DNA of 39,950 nt from Campylobacteraceae bacterium (GTDB lineage: Bacteria; Campylobacterota; Campylobacteria; Campylobacterales; Sulfurovaceae), in contig JALVUD010000014.1 in NCBI GenBank assembly GCA_027035765.1, positions 1-39,950 of the forward strand, written 5' to 3'. The notes below the pieces were generated by a model. That model was not told the origin of the DNA. It ran no database searches and saw only the letters and a program-made list of their open reading frames with translations. A program made the translations under genes and the position numbers. Shown here piece by piece: positions 8,195 through 14,804 of this stretch. Every line of letters starts with the position of its first letter. The stretch's first letter is position 1.

Positions 8195-9619
8195 TCACCT
8201 ATCGACACAGCGATCCCCCATCGCCTCGGGATATCCCCGGCCGGCAGCGATCCGGCGGGCCCGTTCGGAAAGCTCCTCCTCCTTCACATCCTCCAGCTGC
8301 GGGATCTGCCAGAGCGCCGCTTCGTTGCGCATCTGCGCTGAGCCGCCACGATCCAGATCCCGGAGGATCTCCCTCGCCATATCTGTCACCGAGGAGACTT
8401 TGACGATCTCACAGCGGGCATAGCCCGGCAGTGGAAAAGCCACTTCGGCCACCCGCAGTGTGGGGTCCTCTCCCGGGATCTGCTGGGCCCCAAAGAGCGG
8501 CGGTCCCCCCACCGTCGTCCTGGCGAAATCGGGGAGGAAGCGAGCCAGATGCGTGATGGCCCGACGGGTGCGCTCATCTCTCTCCTCTGCGCTCCAGCCC
8601 TTTTCTATCTTCTCCATAAAGTGTTCCGGCAATTTGGGCTGACTGCTCTCTCCGCCACTTCCGACCAGTCCGTCGGAGTAGAGGGTGATCTCCTGGGTCA
8701 TCCCGTGCAGCTGCACATAGCCCCCGGGATAGGGGGTGAACTGTCCCATCCCCCGAGGGGTCCCCCGCTCCCCGTGGAAGATCACTTCGGGCCAGAGGCT
8801 CTCCCGCCCGGCCCAGTGGGAGGTATAGGCGGCTTTGAACTCCACCATCCGCCGTTCCCGAACCCCCAACATATCGTCGATCTCCCCGGTCCGAAAGCCC
8901 GCGGCATTGATGAGATAGTCGGCTTCAGTCTCTCCGCCAAACACCCCTGTGCATTGCACTGCGAAGCCTTGCGAACGCTTCTGCACCCCCGTGACTTTCG
9001 TCTCACGTAGAATCGTCACGTTGGGCATCGCCTCCAGAGCCAGGCCTGCCCCGGCGGCGAGACGAAAGAGATTGATCCCATACTCCTGCACCAAAATCAG
9101 GGGATACTGCACACGCTTCAGGTCCAGATGTCGCGCCAGAGGTATCATCCATTCCCGGGCGTTTCTAGGCCTCTCCACCGCTTCGGATCGGGCCAGCGTT
9201 TCGATCTCGCCACGATCGAAAAGGTGGTAATACTCCTCCGGCTCCCCCAGCACCCCGCACCCCGGATCCTCGGCCACCATCCGGGCATACGTCTCCCTCA
9301 ACAGCTCCAGTCGCCTCAGAAGCTCCGTAGGTTTCCCGGAGTCCTCCGTCGGCACGGCGATCACCGTCGGACGGCGGTCGATGGCGAAGGGGTAAAGCCG
9401 GGCAAAATCGATCGACTGACGCAGCAGGCTTAGACACTGAGCATCGTCGATCTCCCGGTAGAGATTTCCCCCGGCGTGTAGATGACAAAAAGGTGGCCCC
9501 GCCACCAGGGTGGGCTGCCGCTCGATCAGCATCACTTCCTTGCCCAGCTTCCCCAGCAGCAGTGCCGCACTCACCCCGGCCACTCCGCCGCCGACGATGA
9601 CGATTCGGTTCCTCTTCAT
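8195..9619 (-). CDS. FAD-dependent oxidoreductase (DAO-like family)
   Basis: The 474-residue flavoprotein opens with a classic dinucleotide-binding motif, VIVGGGVAGVSAALLLGKLG, followed by an acidic strand end (LIER). A second FAD-contact region is LINAAGFRTGEID. Internal blocks (CHLHAGGNLYREID, YPGGYVQLHGMTQEITLYSDG) resemble membrane-linked dehydrogenases of the glycerol-3-phosphate or malate:quinone oxidoreductase type, but I cannot assign a substrate. No membrane helix is obvious. It lies 6 bases downstream of gph on the same strand, probably in one transcript. Co-transcription with a phosphoglycolate phosphatase hints at organic-acid salvage, but that is speculation. Confidence 0.8.
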   Translation of the reverse strand: MKRNRIVIVGGGVAGVSAALLLGKLGKEVMLIERQPTLVAGPPFCHLHAGGNLYREIDDAQCLSLLRQSIDFARLYPFAIDRRPTVIAVPTEDSGKPTELLRRLELLRETYARMVAEDPGCGVLGEPEEYYHLFDRGEIETLARSEAVERPRNAREWMIPLARHLDLKRVQYPLILVQEYGINLFRLAAGAGLALEAMPNVTILRETKVTGVQKRSQGFAVQCTGVFGGETEADYLINAAGFRTGEIDDMLGVRERRMVEFKAAYTSHWAGRESLWPEVIFHGERGTPRGMGQFTPYPGGYVQLHGMTQEITLYSDGLVGSGGESSQPKLPEHFMEKIEKGWSAEERDERTRRAITHLARFLPDFARTTVGGPPLFGAQQIPGEDPTLRVAEVAFPLPGYARCEIVKVSSVTDMAREILRDLDRGGSAQMRNEAALWQIPQLEDVKEEELSERARRIAAGRGYPEAMGDRCVDR

Positions 9620-9625
9620 CTCGAC

Positions 9626-10315
9626 TCACTCCCTATGGGATCTTTCAAAAAAATCCAGAATCTCCCCGAAGCGCTCCACCACCGCATCGGCCCCCAGATC
9701 CCGAACCTCCCGATCGGCGCTGTAGCCGTAGGCTACGACGACGGAGGGGATCCCAGCCGCCCGGGCCGCCAGGATGTCATTGGAGGAATCGCCGATCATC
9801 ACCGCCTTTTCAGGCCGGCATCCCAGCACCTCGCAGCAGTGCAACAGCGGTAGTGGATCGGGCTTTTTGCGGGGGAGATCCTCCCCTCCCACTACATGCT
9901 CAAAAAAGGACTCGATCCCCAGATTTTCCAGAATTGGAGCCACGAATTGGGAGGGTTTGTTGGTCACGATCGCCATCCGGTAACCCCACTCCCGGAGCTT
10001 CTGCAACGTCTCTTTGACCTCCGGATAGAGGCCCGTAGCGTCGTTCAATACCGCCGCGTAGCGCTCCAGGAAAATCTCCAACGCCCGTGCAAAGAGCTCC
10101 TTCTCCGGCTCCCGGTCGATCTCCCGTTCGCCCAGCAACCCCCGCTTGAGCAGCATCGCCGCCCCGTTGCCGATCCAGGTGCGGATCGTCGCTTCCTCAT
10201 AGGTGGGTAGATTCAGCTCCCGCAACGTGGCGTTGAGGGCTTTGGCCAAATCGGGTACGCTGTCGATCAGGGTACCGTCCAGATCGAAAAGGAGCATCTT
10301 TTTGTCGTAAAACAT
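9626..10315 (-). CDS. gph: Phosphoglycolate phosphatase (HAD superfamily)
   Basis: Gph removes phosphate from 2-phosphoglycolate, a by-product of DNA repair and oxygen-damaged carbon metabolism. All HAD motifs are in place in 229 residues: motif I LLFDLDGTLIDS with Asp11 and Asp13, motif II VTNKPS with Thr118, motif III Lys151 in RKKPDP, and motif IV MIGDSSND (173-180). A helical cap domain lies at about residues 16-90. AGGAA before ATG 10315 supports the start. It is divergent from the selenoprotein gene across a 130-base spacer; a possible minus-strand -10 (TATAAA) is at 10347-10342. The exact substrate within the Gph-like group is likely but not proven. Confidence 0.92.
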   Translation of the reverse strand: MFYDKKMLLFDLDGTLIDSVPDLAKALNATLRELNLPTYEEATIRTWIGNGAAMLLKRGLLGEREIDREPEKELFARALEIFLERYAAVLNDATGLYPEVKETLQKLREWGYRMAIVTNKPSQFVAPILENLGIESFFEHVVGGEDLPRKKPDPLPLLHCCEVLGCRPEKAVMIGDSSNDILAARAAGIPSVVVAYGYSADREVRDLGADAVVERFGEILDFFERSHRE

Positions 10316-10411
10316 CGTTATTCCTGAGAATTTTTGGCAGATTTATATCGAAAATACCCTGCATCATCAAGCAGGCTGAACCGATACACAAAAGTTCCAC
10401 AGAAGATCCGC

Positions 10412-10440
10412 TATAATCTCTTATTATAAAAGATAAGGAG
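10412..10440 (+). promoter_or_regulatory. Promoter -10 and ribosome-binding site of the selenoprotein gene
   Basis: TATAAT at 10412-10417 is a consensus -10 element, and AAGGAG lies at 10435-10440, five bases before ATG 10446. No strong -35 is seen. The short leader makes the upstream ATG the clear start of the UGA-containing frame. Confidence 0.65.
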
Positions 10441-10445
10441 AACGG

Positions 10446-10838
10446 ATGAAACGAATCGTTTTCACTCTGTTGGGCCTCCTCTTTCTCAGTAGTTTTGCTT
10501 CAGCAGCCGGATGGCTGCACGACTATGAGGCGGGATTGGAGAAGGCCCAGAAAGAGCACAAGCTCGTTTTGATGATGTATGTCAAAAAGACCTGACCGGT
10601 CTGCAATCGTATGGAACAGGCTGTTCTACCACAAAAAGATGTTGCGGATCTGCTGGCGAAGCATTTCGTCACGGTCATTCTGGATATTGACGACGACATG
10701 CTGCCCGAAGGCTTCGGCTACTTTGCCGTCCCGACTTTTTACGTCATCGACGCAAAAGGCAATAAGCTCGATCGGGCTGTGGGCGGTGCGGATGTCCAAA
10801 CTTTCCTGGAATTTCTTCAAAAGTTCATCAAGGAGTAG
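10446..10838 (+). CDS. Exported thioredoxin-fold selenoprotein (UxxC active site, UGA read as Sec)
   Basis: One frame runs from ATG 10446 to TAG 10838, interrupted only by TGA at 10593-10595 (codon 50). Read with Sec it gives 130 residues: signal peptide 1-20 (hydrophobic core LLGLLFLSSF, then ASA), HKLVLMMYVKKT, then U50-P-V-C53, and after it the thioredoxin-fold elements FGYFAVPTFYVIDAKG with the cis-proline motif VPTF. The TGA replaces exactly the first Cys of a CxxC redox motif, as in SoxW/DsbD-like periplasmic thioredoxins. A SECIS-like hairpin follows. The protein probably reduces disulfides or oxidants in the periplasm. A plain gene-finder splits it and calls only the piece from 10611. 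The alternative is a nonsense pseudogene, but the exact placement argues against this. Sec-machinery genes (selA, selB, selC, selD) must lie elsewhere. Confidence 0.85.
10593..10628 (+). promoter_or_regulatory. UGA selenocysteine codon with bacterial SECIS-like hairpin
   Basis: TGA is at 10593-10595. Bases 10612-10618 (TGGAACA) pair with 10622-10628 (TGTTCTA) to give a 7-bp stem including one G-U pair. The loop is GGC (10619-10621). The loop begins 24 bases after the UGA and has G in its first positions, which fits the published pattern for bacterial SECIS elements (small apical loop with an early G, roughly 16-37 nt downstream). An alternative stem pairs 10597-10603 with 10617-10623. Confidence 0.7.
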
Positions 10839-10934
10839 GCTGATCGTCTCCTCCGATTTTCCTCTTATTCTCTACAACCTCTGACATCCTGTTTTATAAC
10901 ATTTTTTCAGCTTTGAATAAGGAATCTGGTTCTA

Positions 10935-10964
10935 TGATGAAATAGAAATCAATTACAAAGGAGT
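10935..10964 (+). promoter_or_regulatory. Putative -10 and RBS of the stress-type gene
   Basis: TATGAT at 10935-10940 is a fair -10 element, and AAAGGAG at 10958-10964 is a strong ribosome-binding site before ATG 10970. The 131-base gap after the selenoprotein gene shows no good terminator. Confidence 0.5.
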
Positions 10965-10969
10965 CGACC

Positions 10970-11491
10970 ATGGCTAATGAGAAATTTGTAGCAGCTCTGT
11001 TTGAAAATGGTGAATCCGAGAAGGTTAAACAATGTGTCGAAGCACTGTTGGCACAGGGCATCGACAAAAACGATATCGCCGTCATCAGCCGCGTCGAAGA
11101 CGAGGAGAAGATCGAAGATATCGAAACCAAAAAAGCCGATCGAAAAGCTCTCTCCTGGTCCGAGTGGGGAGCCCTCTCCGGCGGTTTGCTGGGGCTGTTG
11201 ATCGGCGGTGTAATTTTCACTGCGCCCATCACCGGGCCTGTCGCTGCGGTCGGCGCCTCCTTTGCCGGAGCCATCAACGGCCTACTGGGGGGCGCTGTCG
11301 TCGGCGGTGCACTCTTTGGAGTGGGTGACGGCTTGATTGAATGGGGTGTCGCCGCCGAAGAGGCTAAACGCCTGGAGAAAGCGGTCGAAGAGGGCCGGCT
11401 CCTCCTTATCGTCAAAACTGACGAGACGAAACTCGACGAAATTGAAAAAGTGCTCAGAGAAAACGGGGCTGAGAACGTCGAAAAACTCTGA
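10970..11491 (+). CDS. Glycine-rich membrane-associated protein, general stress/DUF1269-like
   Basis: The 173-residue protein has three parts. Residues 1-60 are a small alpha-beta domain (FVAALFENGESEKVKQCVEALLAQGI) like the YflT/GS17M stress-protein fold. Residues about 65-125 are a glycine-zipper hydrophobic segment (SGGLLGLLIGGVIF, GALFGVGDGLIEWGV). The C-terminal part (LLLIVKTDETKLDEIEKVL) repeats the alpha-beta theme. This layout fits proteins annotated as DUF1269 or general stress protein, often induced by heat or envelope stress. The function is unknown. It has its own promoter and RBS, and it converges on cvfB with 27 bases between stops. Confidence 0.65.
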   Translation: MANEKFVAALFENGESEKVKQCVEALLAQGIDKNDIAVISRVEDEEKIEDIETKKADRKALSWSEWGALSGGLLGLLIGGVIFTAPITGPVAAVGASFAGAINGLLGGAVVGGALFGVGDGLIEWGVAAEEAKRLEKAVEEGRLLLIVKTDETKLDEIEKVLRENGAENVEKL

Positions 11492-11518
11492 GCTTTCTTC
11501 CTGCCGCCGGAGTCAAAT

Positions 11519-12424
11519 CTATAGCGATGCATCCGTTTCGAGTAAACGGATTCCTTCATCTGTCAACTCAATGCTTTTTGTTTCCAGCAAAGCGGTGAGC
11601 GCTTCCTTGAAAACTTTGCGACTCAGGGCAAAGAGCTCCCGGATCTCTTCGGGACGGCTCTTATAACTCACCGGTAAAAATCCGCCGGCTTCCTCCAAGG
11701 CATGGAGGAGCGCCTCCGTCGCCTCCCGGCGTTTGGCCTCCCGTCCCGGAGGGCGCAGACTCAGATCCAGCTTGTGATCGGGGCGCACTTTGCGGATATA
11801 TCCCCGGCGGCGGTCGCCCACTTCCAATGCTTCAAAAGTATCCCCCGAAAAGAGCATACCTTCATACTTCCCCTCGACGATAGCCTTGTATCCAAGGGGT
11901 GTTTTGGCCAGGATCGTCAGCTCCACCTCCTGCCCGGGCTTGAGCCCCTTCATCTCCCGGACGAAATATTTCCCCAGCTTTTGCGTCGCGTAGAGCCGCC
12001 CCGTCTGCTCGTCCCGACAGACCCGCAGCAGTTTCTTTTCCCCGATGCGGAAATACTCTTTCTGCTGGGAAAGAGGGACAAAGAGATCTTTGGGCAGTCC
12101 CCAGTCGACAAAGGCTCCGTAGGGGCGATAGTCCACCACGGTAAAGAGTCCGTACTCATCCAGCATCGCCCTTGGGCGCTGCGTCGTGGCCACCGGTCGA
12201 TCCTCCGAATCGTGGTAGAGAAAGACCTCGACCTTCCCTCCCACTTCCATCTCCGGGGTGGCATACGCGTTGGGCAGGAGCACCTCCCCACCGTCCGCAG
12301 CACGAAGGAAGAGCCCGAATTCACTGCGTTTGTAGATCTCCAGAGTGTTGATCCGCCCGATCTCCAAAGTCTGGGAGAGCTCTTCTCTTCTCTCTTCACT
12401 GCCCACTATTCTTTTCTTCTCCAC
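11519..12424 (-). CDS. cvfB: CvfB-like S1 RNA-binding protein
   Basis: CvfB proteins contain S1-type RNA-binding folds in tandem followed by a winged-helix domain, and act in RNA-level regulation. Matching landmarks are the start of the first S1 unit (EIGRINTLEIYKRSEFGLFL), a second S1 unit with VVDYRPYGAFVDWGLPKDLF and QQKEYFRIGEKKLLRVC, a third around ILAKTPLGYKAIVEGKYEG, and a C-terminal segment (FLPVSYKSRPEEIRELFALS) typical of the winged helix. The ATG at 12424 overlaps the upstream small gene by 29 bases. An alternative TTG start just before Glu-Ile-Gly-Arg would match the usual family N-terminus. Last gene of a four-gene minus-strand operon with purU and trmL. Confidence 0.88.
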   Translation of the reverse strand: MEKKRIVGSEERREELSQTLEIGRINTLEIYKRSEFGLFLRAADGGEVLLPNAYATPEMEVGGKVEVFLYHDSEDRPVATTQRPRAMLDEYGLFTVVDYRPYGAFVDWGLPKDLFVPLSQQKEYFRIGEKKLLRVCRDEQTGRLYATQKLGKYFVREMKGLKPGQEVELTILAKTPLGYKAIVEGKYEGMLFSGDTFEALEVGDRRRGYIRKVRPDHKLDLSLRPPGREAKRREATEALLHALEEAGGFLPVSYKSRPEEIRELFALSRKVFKEALTALLETKSIELTDEGIRLLETDASL

Positions 12425-12587
12425 TCAATTTCTCATTTCTCTTTTCTATTTTCTCATTGGGATCGACAAGATCGCGTCTGCGCCCCTCCTCATCGAACTT
12501 CCGCTGAAAATTCCCTCGAACGATAGCAAAAGTGATCCACGCAAATACCACCATCGCCACGATATACAGAATATCACCCAGTTTCAT
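12396..12587 (-). CDS. Small single-helix membrane protein
   Basis: This is a 63-residue protein with an N-terminal membrane helix (about residues 4-24, GDILYIVAMVVFAWITFAIV) and a highly charged tail (NFQRKFDEEGRRRD and after). AGGGGGT precedes ATG 12587. It lies 14 bases behind trmL, and its end overlaps cvfB by 29 bases, so it is embedded in the purU-trmL-cvfB transcript. I do not recognise the family; small CcoQ- or TatA-like topology is seen but the key motifs are not. Confidence 0.7.
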   Translation of the reverse strand: MKLGDILYIVAMVVFAWITFAIVRGNFQRKFDEEGRRRDLVDPNEKIEKRNEKLSGEEKNSGQ

Positions 12588-12601
12588 AAATACCCCCTAA
12601 C

Positions 12602-13078
12602 CTATAATCCAAAATCCAAAACCCTCAATCCGCCGTTCTGCCGCACCCCTTCGTAGGCCACGATCCCGACGGCTACAGAGAGATTGAGGCTTCTGCCTTG
12701 CGGTCCCATGGGGATCGTCACACAATTTTGGGGATAATCCTCTAGCAGCATTTCGGGAAGCCCCGAGGTCTCCGAACCGAAAAGCAGCCAGTCCCCGGGT
12801 CGGTAGCTCGCTTCCCAGTAGGGACGCGTCGTTTTGGTGGTGGCCAGATGAAAACGCTCGCTGATCGGATGGGCCTGCAAAAACTGTTCCAGTGAATCCC
12901 AGACCGTCAGATCCAGCTCTTTCCAGTAATCCAACCCTGCTCTGCGCACCGCCTTTTCACTGATATCGAACCCCAGGGGCTTCACCAGATGCAGCCGCGC
13001 CCCCAGGTTGACACAGAGGCGTCCGATATTACCGGTATTGGGAGGAATCTGAGGAGAGACGAGGACGATATTGAACAT
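12602..13078 (-). CDS. trmL: tRNA (cytidine/uridine(34)-2'-O)-methyltransferase
   Basis: TrmL is a SPOUT-class enzyme that methylates the wobble ribose of leucine tRNAs. The start is chosen at 13078, because MFNIVLVSPQIPPNTGNIGR is the family N-terminus; a longer frame to 13195 only adds shadow codons from inside purU. At 158 residues the length fits the family. The SAM-binding knot region shows LLFGSETSGLP and a C-terminal IPMGPQGRSLNLSVAVGI. The ATG overlaps the purU stop by one base (TGATG). The last residues (VLDFGL) and the stop are encoded by a short 7-nt-period repeat of the AAAATCC type, so the tail may be added by repeat insertion. Confidence 0.93.
   Translation of the reverse strand: MFNIVLVSPQIPPNTGNIGRLCVNLGARLHLVKPLGFDISEKAVRRAGLDYWKELDLTVWDSLEQFLQAHPISERFHLATTKTTRPYWEASYRPGDWLLFGSETSGLPEMLLEDYPQNCVTIPMGPQGRSLNLSVAVGIVAYEGVRQNGGLRVLDFGL
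12606..12631. repeat. Short heptamer array (AATCCAA type) in the 3' end of trmL
   Basis: The plus strand reads AATCCAA, AATCCAA, AACCCTC, AATCC with 7-nt period. It has the same unit as the long AAAATCC array at 17892-18024. Here it forms coding sequence for the last TrmL residues on the minus strand. Confidence 0.65.
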
Positions 13079-13914
13079 CAAAAGACGATGGTCTTGTTGC
13101 CGTGGATGAAGACCCGGTCGTTGAGGACCAGATTCAGTGCCCGGGAGAGGACCACCTTTTCCACATCCCGACCGGCGCGCTGCATATCTCGCCAATCAAA
13201 TCGGTGGTTGACCGGGATCACATCCTGGGCGATGATGGGCCCCTCGTCCAGATCGTCGGTGACGAAGTGGGCAGTGGCACCGATGATCTTGACCCCCCGC
13301 TCGTAGGCCTGTTTGTAGGGATTGGCACCGATGAAGGCCGGGAGAAAGGAGTGGTGGATATTGAGGATCTTGCCCGGATAGCGGGCGACGAAAGCGGGAG
13401 TGAGGATCCGCATATATTTGGCCAGGACGATCACGTCGAAATCGTACTTCTCCAGCTCCTCCATGACCTTCGCCTCATGTTCCTCCCGACTCAGCCCGTC
13501 CGCGGGGATGTAGACGAAAGGAATGTCAAAGCGCTCCACCAGTCCCCGCAGCACCTCCCGGTTGGCGATCACCGCTTCGATATCCGCCTCCAGCTCCCCG
13601 TCGGTATGACGGATCAGGATATCCCCCAGGGCGTGGGACTCTTTGGTAGCCATGAGGACAATCTTTTTCCGGCGGGGCGTGATGACCCGGACATTGGCCC
13701 CCTCGGGAACCACCGCACGCAGATCCTCCTGCAGGCACTCTTCGTCGAAATTGCCGGTGACCACCGAACGCATGAAGAACTTCCCCGCCTCCTTGTCCAC
13801 GAACTCCCGGTTGCTGTCGATGTTGAGCCCGTAGTCGTAGAAGACTTTGGAGATCCGATAGACTAATCCCCGTTCATCATTGCAGTCGATGAGTACCCGC
13901 GCCCGTTCCGCCAT
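13078..13914 (-). CDS. purU: Formyltetrahydrofolate deformylase
   Basis: PurU hydrolyses 10-formyl-THF to formate and THF, balancing one-carbon pools. The start at 13914 (MAERARVLIDCNDERGLVYR) has AAGGAT before it; the frame to 13977 lacks such support. The protein has 278 residues: an N-terminal ACT domain (about 1-80) and a C-terminal formyl-transferase fold, with NIHHSFLPAFIGANPY and GATAHFVTDDLDEGPII holding the catalytic Asn, His and Asp. First gene of the minus-strand operon purU-trmL-small membrane gene-cvfB. A minus-strand TATAAT lies at 13948-13943. It is divergent from mnmD. Confidence 0.95.
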   Translation of the reverse strand: MAERARVLIDCNDERGLVYRISKVFYDYGLNIDSNREFVDKEAGKFFMRSVVTGNFDEECLQEDLRAVVPEGANVRVITPRRKKIVLMATKESHALGDILIRHTDGELEADIEAVIANREVLRGLVERFDIPFVYIPADGLSREEHEAKVMEELEKYDFDVIVLAKYMRILTPAFVARYPGKILNIHHSFLPAFIGANPYKQAYERGVKIIGATAHFVTDDLDEGPIIAQDVIPVNHRFDWRDMQRAGRDVEKVVLSRALNLVLNDRVFIHGNKTIVF

Positions 13915-13942
13915 GGCCGATCCTTGAAGAATTTTATTCGCG

Positions 13943-13948
13943 ATTATA
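13943..13948 (-). promoter_or_regulatory. Putative -10 of the purU operon
   Basis: The minus strand reads TATAAT, 28 bases before the purU start codon at 13914. No confident -35 is seen. Confidence 0.5.
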
Positions 13949-14002
13949 TCGAAGATAACGTTTCGACACGGAGACACCCGGAAAGCCTGTACAAAACAGC
14001 GC

Positions 14003-14008
14003 TATAAT
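14003..14008 (+). promoter_or_regulatory. Putative -10 of mnmD
   Basis: TATAAT lies 22 bases before ATG 14031, with GAGGGGAA as ribosome-binding site between them. It is divergent from the purU promoter 55 bases away. Confidence 0.5.
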
Positions 14009-14030
14009 TCCTGAAAAAAGCGAGGGGAAT

Positions 14031-14804
14031 ATGTCTCTGTACGATCCCGAAAAACGTGGAAAGAAAAAGGTGGTTCTCACGGAAGACGGCACCGCCACCC
14101 TCTACTCCGCCGAATTTGACGAGTGCTATCACTCCACCCACGACGGAGCCCTCAGAGAGTCCCTGCACAAACATATCCTCCCCGCCTTCAGCCTGGCCGA
14201 AACCGACAAAGAGGAGCTGGTGGTCCTGGATGTCTGCTTCGGGCTGGGCTACAACACCCTGGCGACACTCCATTATCTACAGGAACACCCTATCGATGCC
14301 AAAGTGAAAATCTACTCCCCCGAATTCGATCGGGAGCTGGTGGCTTCGCTGACCGACTTCGACTATCCCGAAGTCTTCGCCCCCTTCGCCGGGATCATCC
14401 GGCAGTTGGCCGAGCAGGGATCCTACAGCGATGAGAAGGTAAAGATCACGATCCTCTTCGGCGATGCGAGAGAGACGATCCCAGAGATTCCGGATCGGAT
14501 CGATATCGTCTATCAGGATCCGTTCAGTCCGAAGAAAAACCCCCTCCTCTGGACCCGAGAGTATTTCGCTCAGATCCGAGCCAAAGCTTCCGAGGATCTG
14601 ATCCTCACCACCTACTCCAGCGCCACACCGGTGCGGATGGGGCTGTACGAAAACGGCTTTCTGCTCTACGACCCCCCCGGTGAGGAAGTTCGGCCCGGCA
14701 CAATCGCCTCAAAGAAACCCCTCAAGCTGAAGCCCGTCGATATGGAACTCAAAAAACAACGCAACCCCCAAGCGGCTTCCCTACGGGATGCCATGTTCCG
14801 CTAA
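14031..14804 (+). CDS. mnmD: MnmC-like methyltransferase domain protein (tRNA wobble-uridine modification)
   Basis: MnmD-type enzymes carry only the methyltransferase half of MnmC, completing 5-methylaminomethyl-2-thiouridine at tRNA position 34. The 257-residue protein has the family start [20 protein letters not shown] followed by [12 protein letters not shown], the SAM-binding [15 protein letters not shown], and the catalytic-region motif [17 protein letters not shown]. No FAD-oxidase half is attached. A GAGGGGAA site and a -10 box support the start. Its 3' end overlaps the longest possible mutS7 frame. Confidence 0.88.
   Translation: MSLYDPEKRGKKKVVLTEDGTATLYSAEFDECYHSTHDGALRESLHKHILPAFSLAETDKEELVVLDVCFGLGYNTLATLHYLQEHPIDAKVKIYSPEFDRELVASLTDFDYPEVFAPFAGIIRQLAEQGSYSDEKVKITILFGDARETIPEIPDRIDIVYQDPFSPKKNPLLWTREYFAQIRAKASEDLILTTYSSATPVRMGLYENGFLLYDPPGEEVRPGTIASKKPLKLKPVDMELKKQRNPQAASLRDAMFR

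Noticed and set aside
10611-10838. Independent 75-codon gene downstream of the UGA
   Set aside because: No RBS before this ATG, and the peptide is the C-terminal part of a thioredoxin fold whose N-terminus is in frame upstream of the UGA.
13079-13195. Extended N-terminus of TrmL
   Set aside because: The extra 39 codons are a shadow of purU; the family start MFNIVLVSPQ is at 13078 with a TGATG junction.
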